Assembly (NCBI GenBank): GCA_913057435.1
Contig: CAJXNY010000014.1
Location: forward strand, 38,794-102,793
Source of the DNA: an uncultured Oceanospirillaceae bacterium
Lineage (GTDB): Bacteria > Pseudomonadota > Gammaproteobacteria > Pseudomonadales > Balneatricaceae
DNA: 64,000 bases
Direction of reading: 5' to 3'
The notes under the pieces were generated by a model. The model was not told the origin of the DNA and searched no databases. It saw only the letters and a list, made by a program, of their open reading frames with translations. The translations under genes and the position numbers were made by a program. Of this stretch, positions 1 through 9,364 are shown piece by piece (positions within the stretch are counted from its first letter, which is position 1; each line of letters begins with the position of its first letter).

Positions 1-83
1 AGGCAAAGTTTGGCCTGCCTGTGTTTGACCTGAGCAGCCTGACCCGTATGGTTGCGGCAGCGGTGGATCGTCAGATCGCCTGA
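1..83 (+). CDS. C-terminal fragment of an unidentified protein
   Basis: An open frame enters from the left edge and stops at TGA 81-83. The visible C-terminus reads AKFGLPVFDLSSLTRM followed by VAAAVDRQIA. It lies just before a strong terminator, which fits the end of a real gene. The tail loosely resembles the last strand and helix of Asp/Glu/hydantoin racemase-type proteins, but that is only an impression from about 26 residues. No function is assigned. Confidence 0.5.
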   Translation, partial: AKFGLPVFDLSSLTRMVAAAVDRQIA

Positions 84-141
84 TCTGGTTTTGTATGCCG
101 TCAGTCGTCTGTACTGGCGGTTTACAGGTGAAAGCATAAAC

Positions 142-171
142 AAAAACGGCGACCCTCGGGTCGCCGTTTTT
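142..171. terminator. Bidirectional terminator between the left-edge gene and acnB
   Basis: A perfect stem (AAAAACGGCGACC pairing with GGTCGCCGTTTTT) encloses a four-base loop. It carries an A-run on the left and a T-run on the right. It lies between two convergent genes, so it can terminate both transcripts. Confidence 0.85.
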
Positions 172-198
172 AGTTACCAGAGGTAACTCTTACATCAA

Positions 199-2799
199 TT
201 AAGCTTCAACAGTCGGGATCACTGAAGAGGCTTTATTAACGTACGTTTCGATCTGATCGAAGTTCAGGTAGCGGTATACATCGGCAGCCATGCTGTCGAT
301 CTGCGTCGCGTATTCCATGTACTCAGCAACCGTTGGCAGCTTGCCGGTCAGGGCAGCAACCGCAGCCAGCTCGGCGGAGGACAGGTATACGTTAGCACCG
401 GTACCCAGACGGTTCGGGAAGTTACGTGTAGAGGTGGAAACAACTGTTGTGTTGTCGCCTACACGTGCCTGGTTACCCATACACAGGGAACAACCTGGCA
501 TCTCCATACGTGCGCCAGCTTTGCCGAAGATGTTGTAGTAACCCTCTTCCGTCAGCTGAGCGGCATCCATCTTGGTCGGTGGTGCAATCCACAGACGCGT
601 TGGAACCGATTTACCGGATGCTTCCAGCAGTTTACCTGCCGCACGGAAGTGACCGATGTTGGTCATACAGGAACCGATGAAGACTTCATCGATTTTCTCG
701 CCAGACAGCTCGGACAGGACTTTTACGTCATCCGGGTCGTTCGGGCAGGCCAGGATTGGCTCTTTAACATCGTTCAGGTCGATCTCGATAACCGCAGCGT
801 AGTCAGCGTCAGCGTCGCCTTCCATCAGCTGTGGATCTGCCAGCCATGCTTCCATACCGGCGATACGACGCTCGATGGTACGAACATCGCCGTAACCTTC
901 AGAGATCATCCACTTGAGCATGGTGATGTTGGAGTTCAGGTACTCGGCAATCGGTGCTTCGTTCAGCTTGATAGAACACGCCGCAGCGGAGCGCTCTGCA
1001 GCGGAGTCAGACAGTTCGAATGCCTGCTCTACTTTCAGATCTGGCAGACCTTCGATTTCCAGGATGCGACCGGAGAAGATGTTCTTCTTACCGGCTTTGG
1101 CAACGGTCAGCAGACCCTGTTTGATCGCGTAGTAAGGGATGGCGTTAACCAGATCACGTAGCGTGATACCTGGCTGCAGCGTGTCGCCCTTGAAGCGAAC
1201 CAGTACAGACTCAGGCATATCCAGTGGCATTACGCCCGTGGCCGCTGCGAATGCAACCAGGCCGGAACCGGCTGGGAAGGAGATACCGATTGGGAAACGG
1301 GTGTGGGAGTCACCACCGGTGCCCACAGTATCCGGCAGCAGCATACGGTTCAGCCAGGAGTGGATTACACCGTCACCAGGGCGCAGAGAGACACCGCCAC
1401 GGTTCATGATGAAATCTGGCAGGGTATGGTGCGTGTTCACGTCAACTGGCTTAGGGTACGCCGCAGTGTGACAGAAAGACTGCATGGTCAGATCGGCGGA
1501 GAAGCCCAGACATGCCAGATCTTTCAGTTCATCACGGGTCATCGGACCTGTAGTGTCCTGAGAACCAACCGTGGTCATCTTAGGTTCGCAGTAAGTGCCT
1601 GGACGAATGCCGTCTACGCCACATGCTTTACCCACCATTTTCTGCGCCAGGGAGTAGCCTTTGCCGGTGTCAGCTGGCTGCTCTGGTGCGCGGAACAGAT
1701 CTGTTGCCGGGAGGCTCAGAGCTTCACGGGCTTTGTCTGTCAGGCCACGACCGATGATCAGCGGGATACGACCGCCTGCACGAACTTCGTCCAGCAGTAC
1801 CGGTGTTTTCAGGCCGAATGTGCACAGCTCAGCACCGGTTTCAGCGTTAACAGCACGGCCTTCGTATGGGTAAACGTCGACAACGTCGCCCATGTGCATG
1901 CCGGATGTGTCCATCTCGATTGGCAGTGCGCCAGCATCTTCCATGGTGTTGAAGAAGATTGGAGCGATCTTGTCGCCGAAGCAGTAACCGCCAGCACGTT
2001 TGTTCGGTACGGCCGGGATGTCGTCGCCGAAGAACCACAGTACGGAGTTAGTTGCCGATTTACGGGAAGAACCGGTACCCACAACGTCACCTACATAGGC
2101 AACCGGGTGGCCTTTGGCTTTTACGTCTTCGATCTGCTTCAGTGGGCCAACAACGCCCTGTTCCTGAGGCTCGATACCTTCACGCGCCATTTTCAGCATA
2201 GCGTTGGCGTGCAGTGGGATATCAGGACGGGTAAATGCGTCCGGTGCTGGAGACAGATCGTCGGTGTTGGTTTCGCCTGGTACCTTGAATACGGTAACAG
2301 TGATCTTCTCAGCCAGTGCTGGCTTGGACGTGAACCATTCAGCGTTCGCCCAGGATTCAACCACCTGTTTAGCGAAAGTGTTGCCCGCGTCCATTTTTTC
2401 TTTAACGTCATGGAAGGCGTCAAACATCAGCAACGTGCCAGACAGGGCCGTTGCCGCTGCAGGTGCCAGAGCGTCGTTATCCAGTGCGTCGATCAGCGGC
2501 TCGATGTTGTAACCACCCAGCATGGTACCCAGCAGCTCAACCGCTTTAACAGCGTCGATCAGTGGGGATTGAGCGTCGCCTTTGGCGATAGCGGCCAGGA
2601 AGCCTGCTTTTACGTAAGCAGCCTGGTCAACACCCGCAGGAACACGATTGCTCAGCAGGTCCAGTACAAAATCTTCCTCACCTGCAGGCGGGTTTTTAAC
2701 CAGCTCAACCAGCGCAGCTGTCTGATCGGCGTCCAGCGCTTTTGGGGGTACACCCAGAGCAGCGCGTTCTTCTACATGTTTACGATAAGCTTCAAGCAC
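199..2799 (-). CDS. acnB: Aconitate hydratase B (bifunctional aconitase / 2-methylisocitrate dehydratase)
   Basis: AcnB is the main TCA-cycle aconitase, interconverting citrate and isocitrate in the cytoplasm. It can also act on 2-methylcitrate-pathway intermediates. The protein follows E. coli AcnB almost end to end: an N-terminal HEAT-like domain, the swivel domain ([20 protein letters not shown]), and the catalytic domains. The [4Fe-4S] ligands are in IGSCMTN and PGCSLCMGN, near residues 710, 769 and 772. The open frame extends 26 codons further upstream to 2877, but the family N-terminus is [20 protein letters not shown] at 2797-2799 preceded by GAGG eight bases away gives exactly this start and 866 residues, against 865 in E. 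coli, so I choose that start. It is monocistronic, with a shared terminator downstream and a long upstream region. Confidence 0.96.
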   Translation of the reverse strand: MLEAYRKHVEERAALGVPPKALDADQTAALVELVKNPPAGEEDFVLDLLSNRVPAGVDQAAYVKAGFLAAIAKGDAQSPLIDAVKAVELLGTMLGGYNIEPLIDALDNDALAPAAATALSGTLLMFDAFHDVKEKMDAGNTFAKQVVESWANAEWFTSKPALAEKITVTVFKVPGETNTDDLSPAPDAFTRPDIPLHANAMLKMAREGIEPQEQGVVGPLKQIEDVKAKGHPVAYVGDVVGTGSSRKSATNSVLWFFGDDIPAVPNKRAGGYCFGDKIAPIFFNTMEDAGALPIEMDTSGMHMGDVVDVYPYEGRAVNAETGAELCTFGLKTPVLLDEVRAGGRIPLIIGRGLTDKAREALSLPATDLFRAPEQPADTGKGYSLAQKMVGKACGVDGIRPGTYCEPKMTTVGSQDTTGPMTRDELKDLACLGFSADLTMQSFCHTAAYPKPVDVNTHHTLPDFIMNRGGVSLRPGDGVIHSWLNRMLLPDTVGTGGDSHTRFPIGISFPAGSGLVAFAAATGVMPLDMPESVLVRFKGDTLQPGITLRDLVNAIPYYAIKQGLLTVAKAGKKNIFSGRILEIEGLPDLKVEQAFELSDSAAERSAAACSIKLNEAPIAEYLNSNITMLKWMISEGYGDVRTIERRIAGMEAWLADPQLMEGDADADYAAVIEIDLNDVKEPILACPNDPDDVKVLSELSGEKIDEVFIGSCMTNIGHFRAAGKLLEASGKSVPTRLWIAPPTKMDAAQLTEEGYYNIFGKAGARMEMPGCSLCMGNQARVGDNTTVVSTSTRNFPNRLGTGANVYLSSAELAAVAALTGKLPTVAEYMEYATQIDSMAADVYRYLNFDQIETYVNKASSVIPTVEA

Positions 2800-3392
2800 G
2801 ATATAGCCCTCATCTGTTGTCATCGCCGAGTATTGCGTTCTACTTATCTCGGCGGCTATCGATACGGAATCGATCAATTCGATTGACGCGGCGGATTTTA
2901 GCCAAAACGGTCGTAAATGTTAAGTTTTGTCGACAATCTGAGGCCTTAGACTTTGGCCTGAAAACGAGCATTTCATAACAATATTTCATGTACTGTATGC
3001 TATTAACTATTTGATATGTAAAGGTTAAAAATATTTCGTGACAATTGCTTTTATGCTTTTAAATGGCTGAATTAAACAAAAAATTCAAAATAATTCGGCC
3101 TGTTTTGGACTGCTTTTTTCTGCCAGATGAGGGTTGTTGATATTGCATCGCATTATTATTTGTTATTGGTTGTCAAAAACAGATGTATTAGTCTCATTTG
3201 TGACGGGTTCGGCGAGGTTCGTTACTTTTGCTCTCAGTCAGAACCTGGGCAGGGCAAAAGGTCGGCATCAGATCAACGCAGGTGCAGCATTGCACTGCTA
3301 AAGTTGTACGCACCTGTTGCGGTGTTATACGTAACAGGTTTGGGTTTGTGGTGGTGCAGGACGACTGTTCTTAAGTAAGGTTTGGTGAGCAT
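2800..3392. other. Non-coding region between divergent acnB and the PAS gene
   Basis: About 590 bases with no convincing gene. The acnB-proximal half is AT-rich and must hold the acnB promoter and any regulator sites. A short hairpin (GTGCA-GCAT-TGCAC) lies near 3282. A possible weak promoter (TTGTAC, then TATACG after 16 bases) lies near 3304-3331, ahead of the PAS gene. An 83-codon open frame at 3127-3378 has no recognisable homology or ribosome site and I regard it as chance. Confidence 0.5.
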
Positions 3393-3866
3393 ATGAAAGG
3401 TAATTGTGTAACGCGGGTTGAGGTGGCTGGATTGCAGCAAAATGCCGGGATCGGTGGCAGGTATGTAACTGGCATTGAACGGCCTTTCCCTGAGGATGCG
3501 ATTATTGTATCTCGCACAGACCCTGAGGGCGTGATTACCCATGTGAATCAGGCGCTGGTTGATATTTCGGGTTACTGCCAGCAGGAGTTGCTTGGTCAGC
3601 GGCATAATCTGTTGCGCCACCCGGATATGCCCTGTGATGTGTTCGCGCAGATGTGGCTGACCATTGGTCAGGGTCGGCGCTGGCATGGCTATTTGAAAAA
3701 CCGGTGTAAAGACGGTAGTCATTACTGGGTAAAAGCGACGGTGATGCCAAATATCCGTCAGGGCCAGTTGCTGGGCTATACCTCAGTGCGTAAAAAACCG
3801 TCCAGGGTCAAGGTGGATGCCTGTGAAGCGCTGTATGCTCGCATGCGCGCTGAGAGCCATGGCTGA
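3393..3866 (+). CDS. Stand-alone Aer-type PAS domain protein
   Basis: The protein has 157 residues. After about 25 variable residues it is a single PAS domain of the Aer / PAS_3 type (DAIIVSRTDPEGVITHVNQA, then ISGYCQQELLGQRHNLLRHPDMP, and WHGYLKNRCKDGSHYWVKA). This PAS type is typical of the aerotaxis receptor Aer, where it binds FAD, and the tryptophan of the Aer signature region is present. There is no transmembrane segment, HAMP, MA or GGDEF domain, so it cannot signal by itself through a known output. It probably works by binding a partner protein. It is followed by miaE after about 60 bases. ATG 3393 has a GGTGAG a few bases upstream. PAS assignment is firm; ligand and partner are unknown. 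Confidence 0.85.
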   Translation: MKGNCVTRVEVAGLQQNAGIGGRYVTGIERPFPEDAIIVSRTDPEGVITHVNQALVDISGYCQQELLGQRHNLLRHPDMPCDVFAQMWLTIGQGRRWHGYLKNRCKDGSHYWVKATVMPNIRQGQLLGYTSVRKKPSRVKVDACEALYARMRAESHG

Positions 3867-3882
3867 TTATGGCAGCGGCCGT

Positions 3883-3888
3883 TATAAT
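3883..3888 (+). promoter_or_regulatory. Possible -10 box for miaE
   Basis: TATAAT, a perfect sigma70 -10, lies 36 bases upstream of the miaE start. The corresponding -35 position (about 3860-3865, TGGCTG) is poor, so strength and use are uncertain. Confidence 0.35.
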
Positions 3889-3924
3889 GCCCACCGATTC
3901 TGACGTAGATAGAAAAGATTATTT

Positions 3925-4536
3925 ATGGATGCACTAGACGAAATAAAAGAGTTTCTGGCCTGTGAAACACCGGACAGCTGGATTGAGCTGGCACGCCAGC
4001 CTGAAAGCCAGCCCGTGCTGTTGATTGATCATGCCCATTGTGAAAAAAAAGCGGCATCCACTGCTATGACGCTGATGTTTCGTTATGTGGACCGTACCGA
4101 TTTGCTCAATAAAATGTCCCGCCTTGCTCGTGAGGAGTTGATCCACTTTGAGCAGGTGCTGGCTTTAATGGAAGCACGTGGTGTGCAGTACTGTCATATG
4201 TCCCCGGCCCGTTATGCTGGCGGTATGCGTCAGGATGTGCGTACGTCCGAGCCTGGCAGGCTGGTCGATACGCTGATTGTGGGGGCCTTTATTGAAGCGC
4301 GCTCCTGTGAGCGTTTTGCCAAACTGGCGCCGTTTCTGGATGATGAGCTGGCGAAATTCTACCGTTCGCTGCTGAAGTCCGAAGGACGTCATTATCAGGA
4401 TTACCTGGGTCTTGCCAGGGACTATGCGGGTGAGCCGATTGACGAGCGTATTGCGCATTTTCGTGAAATCGAACGTGAGTTGATTGAGTCTGCTGACTCG
4501 ACCGAGTTTCGTTTCCATAGCGGAGCGCCTGCCTGA
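3925..4536 (+). CDS. miaE: tRNA-(ms2io6A)-hydroxylase MiaE
   Basis: MiaE is a non-haem di-iron monooxygenase. It hydroxylates the isopentenyl group of 2-methylthio-N6-isopentenyladenosine at position 37 of tRNAs that read U-initial codons. The 203-residue protein is all-helical and carries the ferritin-like di-iron ligands: the early helix DHAHCEKKAASTAM, EELIHFEQVLALM in the next helix, FIEARSCERFAKL, and a late ExxH (SEGRHYQDYLGLA). Length and motifs match the family throughout. It stands between a PAS gene and a strong bidirectional terminator and is probably transcribed from a promoter within or after the PAS gene. Confidence 0.95.
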   Translation: MDALDEIKEFLACETPDSWIELARQPESQPVLLIDHAHCEKKAASTAMTLMFRYVDRTDLLNKMSRLAREELIHFEQVLALMEARGVQYCHMSPARYAGGMRQDVRTSEPGRLVDTLIVGAFIEARSCERFAKLAPFLDDELAKFYRSLLKSEGRHYQDYLGLARDYAGEPIDERIAHFREIERELIESADSTEFRFHSGAPA

Positions 4537-4570
4537 GTGTGACGCCTCGGTAGTCTGGTCATCAGGTAAT

Positions 4571-4605
4571 AAAAAACCGGTCACCCATGGGTGACCGGTT
4601 TTTTT
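4571..4605. terminator. Bidirectional terminator between miaE and the GGDEF gene
   Basis: The arms AAAAAACCGGTCACCC and GGGTGACCGGTTTTTT pair perfectly around a tiny loop, with A and T tracts on the two sides. It serves both convergent genes. Confidence 0.9.
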
Positions 4606-4621
4606 TGGCCGGGCACCTGAC

Positions 4622-6967
4622 TCACATTAATACCGTAGTGGTGGGTGCTGCGCTGGGAATTTCAGCCAGCTGAAGCTGGTTTTTACCCTGGTGTTTTGCC
4701 TTGTACATTGCTGCATCGGCAGACCCAATCAGTTGTTCAATGCTGTCGTGGTGCACAGGGTAAATGGATATTCCTATACTGGCGCTGACCCGGAGTTTGA
4801 CACCGTCGATATCCAGCTCGCTATTGATTTGTTCCAGTGCCTGTTCTCCGATTTGCAGCACATCATGCTGGTGCTGTAATTCATCTACCAGAATCAGGAA
4901 TTCATCTCCGCCAATACGGGCCAGGGTGTCGGTTGAGCGCAGCATATCGCTGAGCCGTTCAGCCAGTGCGATCAGCAGTTTGTCACCAACCGCGTGCCCC
5001 CAGGTGTCATTGATCGGTTTGAAACCATCAAGATCAATAAAAAGGATGGCGATCATGCCGTTCAGTTGTTTGGCGCGTTTTAGGGCGTCTTTTGCCCTTG
5101 CTTCAAAATGTGTGCGATTAGGCAGTCGGGTAAGGTTGTCGTGCATTGCCTGGAAGCGGATGGATTCGAGGGCTTTCTTCTGTTCGGTGATGTCGCTCAT
5201 CAGGCAGACAAAATGGCTTATATCGCCGTATTTGTCATAAACGGCAGAGATATTGGTTTGCTGGATGTAAATTTCCCCATTTTTCCGCCGATTAACTACT
5301 TCTCCTACCCAGCTACCGGTGTTCATCAGGTGCTGCCACATATGCGTGAAGAACGCTGCATCATGGTGACCGGACCCTAGCAGTGTGGGGCTCTGGTTTG
5401 CTACTTCATCACGCGAGTAACCGGTCAACTCTGTAAAGGCCGGGTTGGTCATCACGATCTGCGCACAGAGATTGGTGACCATAATTGCTTCGTGGGTGTG
5501 TTCAAGTACCCGTTGTGCGATTTTGGCCTGATTGCGGCTCTCTTTTACGGCGGTGATATCTCGGAACATCACCTGTACGCCGGGCTGGCTGTCATAGATG
5601 ATCTGCGAACTGCTGACTTCCGCCAGGAATGAGCTGCCATCCAGCCGTTGAATTCTCTGCTCAACTGATTTCAGGTGCGGGTTAACTTTGATGCGTTTGA
5701 GACGGCTCTCAACCAGTGCCTGGCTGTCAGGGTGCACCAGTTCCATGATGTCGCGGCCAACGAGCTCGGATGCGTGCTCGGCCCCCATCAGGCGTAAAGC
5801 TGACTGGTTGCATAAAACAATGCCGCGATTGATATGGATGATGACTGCTTCTGGTGATTGCTCAAACAGTGCCTGATAACGGAAATTGGTTTCCTGGGAG
5901 CGATCTATCATGCGGGCAGCCAGACGCAGAGCACTTTGCCGGGCATTAAGCACCTGGCGTAGTGACAGTGCGGCAAGGAGGCTGGTTAGCAGGCTTGCAA
6001 TGAGGACTTCATGATTGTATTCAGGAACGGCAAACTGGCTCGCTGATTGCTCTGCGGGCATGATAACCAGTTTGATCGGCTCGTCGCCAATATCGAGCAT
6101 GTGGCTGCGCTGGTAGCTGTGTTGCAATATGCTGACATCGCCAGGGCTGGAATCGAAATTCAGAGTGCCAGCAGGTGAGCGAGGGTCATGTACACGCAGG
6201 CGCAGAGGTTCGTTAATGTCAGCAAGCGTCTGCTCTATTAGCAGACTCAGACTGAAGCCGATGGTAATCCAGCCACTGAACGCCATATCGCTGTCCAGAA
6301 ACATGCCTGAGTCGGGTTGTTCTGCGTTAGCGTAGACCGGCTCGAGCATAAGGTAATCAAGTGAATACTGGTCTGTTGGCAGGAGTGATATGGGGTTGGT
6401 TATGGCTATCTGGCCACTGTTTTTCGCATATTGAGCGGCCTCATAACGGCGCAGCTCAGAGCCAATATCGTAACCTCGAATTTTGTCTGCAATCGCTTCC
6501 GGTACCGCCTGCATGATGACAAAATTTTCATCCCGGTTGGTCTGAGGGAAAATATCGAACTGTTCCCCGTAGGTACGTCGGTTGTCGCTAATAAAGTGCT
6601 CGCGTGTAGTTTTGTCGACGTACTCAGTATATGTCATCCCGATGATGCCTACCTTTCGGTAATTCAGGCTTAACGAGTGGAAAAAATTGTGCCACTGAGT
6701 CTGATTTGGCCGAAAATCATGGTTAATGACCATGCCACGGGTTGACTTGAGCAACTGTGGATAGCGGTTGAGCTTTTCCTGAAGTAACTGGACGGTCTGG
6801 ATGCTGGTGGTTTTGAACTGCGCCATGCGGTCCGAGCGCTTCTGTTTACTGACCTGCTGGGCAGTAAAGAAGCTGAGTGCCGCCAGTGAAGCCAGCAATA
6901 ACAGAGGGAGCGCGATGGTGTGCCATGAGCGCCTGGTTGAATTTTTTGTTACCGGATAGAAAGACAT
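4622..6967 (-). CDS. Membrane diguanylate cyclase with CHASE, two PAS and GGDEF domains
   Basis: This 781-residue protein probably makes cyclic di-GMP from GTP at the inner membrane. Domains in order: transmembrane helix at about 18-36, a periplasmic CHASE sensor at about 75-270, a second transmembrane helix at about 318-338, then two PAS domains (about 365-480, FEQSPEAVIIHINRGIVLCN; and about 490-605, TGYSRDEVANQSPTLLGSG with NRRKNGEIYIQQ), and a C-terminal GGDEF domain. The catalytic motif is canonical (ARIGGDEFLIL). An RxxD inhibitory site (RSTD) lies exactly five residues before it, so an active, product-inhibited enzyme is expected. There is no EAL domain. It is transcribed alone. The signal sensed by CHASE cannot be read from sequence. 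Confidence 0.93.
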   Translation of the reverse strand: MSFYPVTKNSTRRSWHTIALPLLLLASLAALSFFTAQQVSKQKRSDRMAQFKTTSIQTVQLLQEKLNRYPQLLKSTRGMVINHDFRPNQTQWHNFFHSLSLNYRKVGIIGMTYTEYVDKTTREHFISDNRRTYGEQFDIFPQTNRDENFVIMQAVPEAIADKIRGYDIGSELRRYEAAQYAKNSGQIAITNPISLLPTDQYSLDYLMLEPVYANAEQPDSGMFLDSDMAFSGWITIGFSLSLLIEQTLADINEPLRLRVHDPRSPAGTLNFDSSPGDVSILQHSYQRSHMLDIGDEPIKLVIMPAEQSASQFAVPEYNHEVLIASLLTSLLAALSLRQVLNARQSALRLAARMIDRSQETNFRYQALFEQSPEAVIIHINRGIVLCNQSALRLMGAEHASELVGRDIMELVHPDSQALVESRLKRIKVNPHLKSVEQRIQRLDGSSFLAEVSSSQIIYDSQPGVQVMFRDITAVKESRNQAKIAQRVLEHTHEAIMVTNLCAQIVMTNPAFTELTGYSRDEVANQSPTLLGSGHHDAAFFTHMWQHLMNTGSWVGEVVNRRKNGEIYIQQTNISAVYDKYGDISHFVCLMSDITEQKKALESIRFQAMHDNLTRLPNRTHFEARAKDALKRAKQLNGMIAILFIDLDGFKPINDTWGHAVGDKLLIALAERLSDMLRSTDTLARIGGDEFLILVDELQHQHDVLQIGEQALEQINSELDIDGVKLRVSASIGISIYPVHHDSIEQLIGSADAAMYKAKHQGKNQLQLAEIPSAAPTTTVLM

Positions 6968-7129
6968 ACAGCTTGAGTATCATTCCTTGAGGAAGCTAAC
7001 GGAGCATATTCCCGCACAGTCGGGCAGTCTATACCTAAAGGCGGGTTAGCTTCAAACTATGTGATGTCGATGTGAATTTTATAGTGCAGGGGTCGAATGG
7101 CTGGTGCGGTGGCGTCAAACGGAATATGG

Positions 7130-7162
7130 GAGTATTTGCCCTGTTTGTCCGGGCAAATACTC
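7130..7162. repeat. Perfect 12-bp inverted repeat downstream of folD
   Basis: GAGTATTTGCCC and GGGCAAATACTC flank a nine-base loop, giving a very stable hairpin 26 bases past the folD stop. Neither strand has a T-run after the stem, so it is not a textbook intrinsic terminator. It may protect the mRNA 3' end or act as a terminator with help from Rho. Confidence 0.6.
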
Positions 7163-7187
7163 AGTAGATCGTTGCTATGCGGGGGTG

Positions 7188-8042
7188 TCAGCTATCCAGA
7201 ATGTTGGCTGCTTCCAGCGTGTTTTCCATCAGGCAGGCAACCGTCATTGGGCCGACGCCGCCCGGTACTGGGGTAATCCAGCCCGCGCGTGCTGACGCTG
7301 CGGCATAATCAACATCACCAACCAGACGGCCATCATCGAGGAGGTTGATGCCGACATCGATCACGATGGCGCCTTCTTTTATCCACTCGCCATTGACCAG
7401 GCCGGGTTTGCCAACGCCGACAACAACGATGTCGGCACGACGAATGTGAAACTCCAGGCTGTCGGTGAAGCGATGGGTCGTGGTGGTGGTTGCACCCGCC
7501 AGTAGCAGTTCCAGTGTCATCGGGCGACCCACAATATTGGAGGCACCGACCACGACCGCTTCTTTCCCGTGCAGATCCACGCCCGTGGACTCCAGTAGCT
7601 TCATTACCCCCTTAGGGGTACAGGGGCGTAATACGGGCATCCGTTGTGCCAGTCGGCCCAGGTTGAAAGCATGGAAACCATCCGGGTCTTTATCGGGGCG
7701 GATGCGTTCCAGGATTTCATTAGCGTCAAGGTGTTCTGGCAGAGGGAGCTGTACCAGGATGCCATGAATGCTGCTGTCGTTATTCAGTTTGTCGACCAGG
7801 GTTAATAATTCCTGTTGCGTCGTTGTAGCGGGGAGGTCATAGGCAAGTGATGCGATGCCGGTTTCTTTGCAGGCATTTTTCTTGTGACGCACGTATACCT
7901 GTGAGGCAGGGTCGGCTCCGACCAGGATAACTGCCAGGCAAGGTGCAGATTTTCCTTCACTCAGGCGTTGTTTAACGCCTTCTGCGACATCTTTACGTAC
8001 ATCTGCTGCAATCTGTTTACCGTCAATGATTTGTGCACTCAT
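7188..8042 (-). CDS. folD: Bifunctional methylenetetrahydrofolate dehydrogenase / cyclohydrolase FolD
   Basis: FolD interconverts 5,10-methylene-, methenyl- and 10-formyl-tetrahydrofolate with NADP, feeding purine and formyl-Met synthesis. The sequence matches the E. coli protein closely. It has the substrate lysine region [14 protein letters not shown], the signature [28 protein letters not shown], the NADP-binding stretch [12 protein letters not shown] and the C-terminal [10 protein letters not shown]. The frame is open to 8090, but the family begins MxAxIIDGK. I therefore choose ATG 8040-8042, giving 284 residues against 288 in E. coli. A GAGG lies about 14 bases upstream, which is rather far. 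The folD-tRNA-Arg-tig order is also found in Pseudomonas. Confidence 0.95.
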   Translation of the reverse strand: MSAQIIDGKQIAADVRKDVAEGVKQRLSEGKSAPCLAVILVGADPASQVYVRHKKNACKETGIASLAYDLPATTTQQELLTLVDKLNNDSSIHGILVQLPLPEHLDANEILERIRPDKDPDGFHAFNLGRLAQRMPVLRPCTPKGVMKLLESTGVDLHGKEAVVVGASNIVGRPMTLELLLAGATTTTTHRFTDSLEFHIRRADIVVVGVGKPGLVNGEWIKEGAIVIDVGINLLDDGRLVGDVDYAAASARAGWITPVPGGVGPMTVACLMENTLEAANILDS

Positions 8043-8199
8043 AACTGAGCCGTTGTCCTCTATATAAATGACTGAGGCTGATTTTCTCATGCTTGGCCGA
8101 TGAGGCCAAGCCGTTGCTCAGAACAGTTTATGGCGCCTGAATCTATTGGGTGAGATGTAAGCTAACCCCTTTATTTTATTAAATAATTTAATCTGACTG

Positions 8200-8227
8200 T
8201 TGACGGGTGTTTTTCCATGTCTATAAT
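8200..8227 (+). promoter_or_regulatory. Sigma70 promoter of tRNA-Arg
   Basis: TTGACG (8200-8205) and a perfect TATAAT (8222-8227) are 16 bases apart. An AT-rich UP-element-like tract precedes them, and a GC-rich discriminator (ACGCGC) follows, as in stringently controlled stable-RNA promoters. The tRNA begins about 150 bases downstream, so the primary transcript has a long 5' leader. Confidence 0.8.
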
Positions 8228-8384
8228 ACGCGCACATCTTTAAGGCAGTGTCTGGTTTTATCAGATCTGATCGTTGCTACATATGCTGGTTCTGGAGCTT
8301 TTCAGGGCTGGTCGTTGCGATTGACGCTGTCGTCACAGGCCTTCATCTGTTATGTCTGGCCTGTGATATAAGATCTTCTGCTCT

Positions 8385-8458
8385 GGGGATATAGCTCAGT
8401 TGGATAGAGCACGGCCCTTCTAAGGCTGTGGTCGAGGGTTCGAATCCTTCTATCCCCG
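8385..8458 (+). tRNA. tRNA-Arg (anticodon TCT)
   Basis: All four arms fold: acceptor GGGGATA/TATCCCC, D stem GCTC/GAGC, anticodon stem CGGCC/GGCTG around CTTCTAA (anticodon TCT, reading AGA), and T stem GAGGG/CCTTC around TTCGAAT with one G-T pair. The discriminator is G. The CCA end is not encoded and must be added by CCA nucleotidyltransferase. Confidence 0.95.
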
Positions 8459-8727
8459 CATTCTTCTTCGTGATCATTTCTGGTCACGCTCGTGTTCTCT
8501 ATTTGTAATTATCTCTTCCTTGATTGTCCTTGTCCTCGATTCTGCTCGGCTAAGGTCTGAGGCTGTTATCCTCAGGCGCTCTTTGTTGTCCAGTCGTGGG
8601 GCAGGTGTGTCTGGCTCTGACTCTCTATATTCAATCCTCCGGGTGAGCCTGGCTGGCTGATAAGTAATCAGATCTATCTGGTTGTTTTCTATACGGAAAT
8701 TAATTGATACATCGAGCGTTTTTCTTG
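8459..8727. other. Spacer between the two tRNA genes
   Basis: No gene is visible. A hairpin (CGTGATCA with TGGTCACG, one G-T pair) at about 8467-8486 may end the tRNA-Arg transcript, although the T-content after it is modest. I looked for remnants of further tRNAs, as in the larger cluster of Pseudomonas, and found none. Confidence 0.4.
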
Positions 8728-8756
8728 TTGACAGTGTCAGGGGGGCTCTGTAATAT
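8728..8756 (+). promoter_or_regulatory. Sigma70 promoter of tRNA-His
   Basis: A perfect -35 (TTGACA, 8728-8733), a 17-base spacer, and TAATAT (8751-8756, four of six consensus bases). The following bases are GC-rich (CCGTCCCCG), as expected for growth-rate-controlled tRNA promoters. It gives tRNA-His a transcript start separate from tRNA-Arg. Confidence 0.75.
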
Positions 8757-8881
8757 CCGTCCCCGTTGAACAGCAGGGCTGTTTAGTCAGTGCCATCAGG
8801 CTTTGAATGGTAGTAATCATTTCTGGCTTGTTTATTCTGCTTATTGCAGGATTGGTACTGAAGTAGTGTTATCGAAGTTGT

Positions 8882-8958
8882 GGTGGGCGTAGCTCAGTTG
8901 GTAGAGCCCCGGATTGTGATTCCGGTGGTCGTGGGTTCGAGCCCCATCGTCCACCCCA
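8882..8958 (+). tRNA. tRNA-His (anticodon GTG)
   Basis: It shows the extra G at position -1 opposite discriminator C73 that HisRS requires. The acceptor is GTGGGCG/CGTCCAC, D stem GCTC/GAGC, anticodon stem CCGGA/TCCGG around TTGTGAT, and T stem GTGGG/CCCAT. The CCA end is encoded (8956-8958), unlike the neighbouring tRNA-Arg. Confidence 0.97.
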
Positions 8959-9364
8959 TTCCTGTTCTTAAATCTCCTGTAATCATTCAGTTACTGTCTG
9001 TAGATCTTCGCCGTTTACGAGCTATTCAGCCTGCTCTCTATTTTGATATCAGCTTATCTTATTGCTGCTTCCTTTCTATTTTTATCTTTTCATTCAAGTT
9101 TGCTCCTCTTTGCTGTCCATAAATTCGTCTGTTGTGCTGGTTGCTGTGTGTCCTGCTGGCTATGTTTTGACCGGTAGCGCGAAACTACGTAGCAGGTCAA
9201 GGGTTTAGCTTGACTAATCTGCCTCAATCACCCAGAATTTCGCGCTTTGGATTCGCCCGTAAAGGTTGCACAGATCATATCTTCAGGGCGTTGGTTGCCA
9301 GGCGGGCGTAATGCTTCCTGCCGATCTTTAAGATTATTGTGTACAAGTATTTGTGAGGAATACC
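8959..9364. other. Non-coding region between tRNA-His and tig
   Basis: About 400 bases without a gene. An 80-codon open frame at 8880-9122 runs through the tRNA and is spurious. The region should contain the tig promoter. I see no clear consensus pair and no hairpin of note. Confidence 0.4.

Noticed and set aside
1303..2886. 527-codon open frame antisense to acnB
   Set aside because: It is the complement of a highly conserved gene. The translated product has no domain features, and codon bias of acnB explains the open frame.
3127..3378. 83-codon open frame between acnB and the PAS gene
   Set aside because: No recognisable motifs, poor ribosome site, and AT-rich non-coding composition.
8880..9122. 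80-codon open frame downstream of tRNA-His
   Set aside because: It reads through the tRNA gene itself and lacks a ribosome site or family features.
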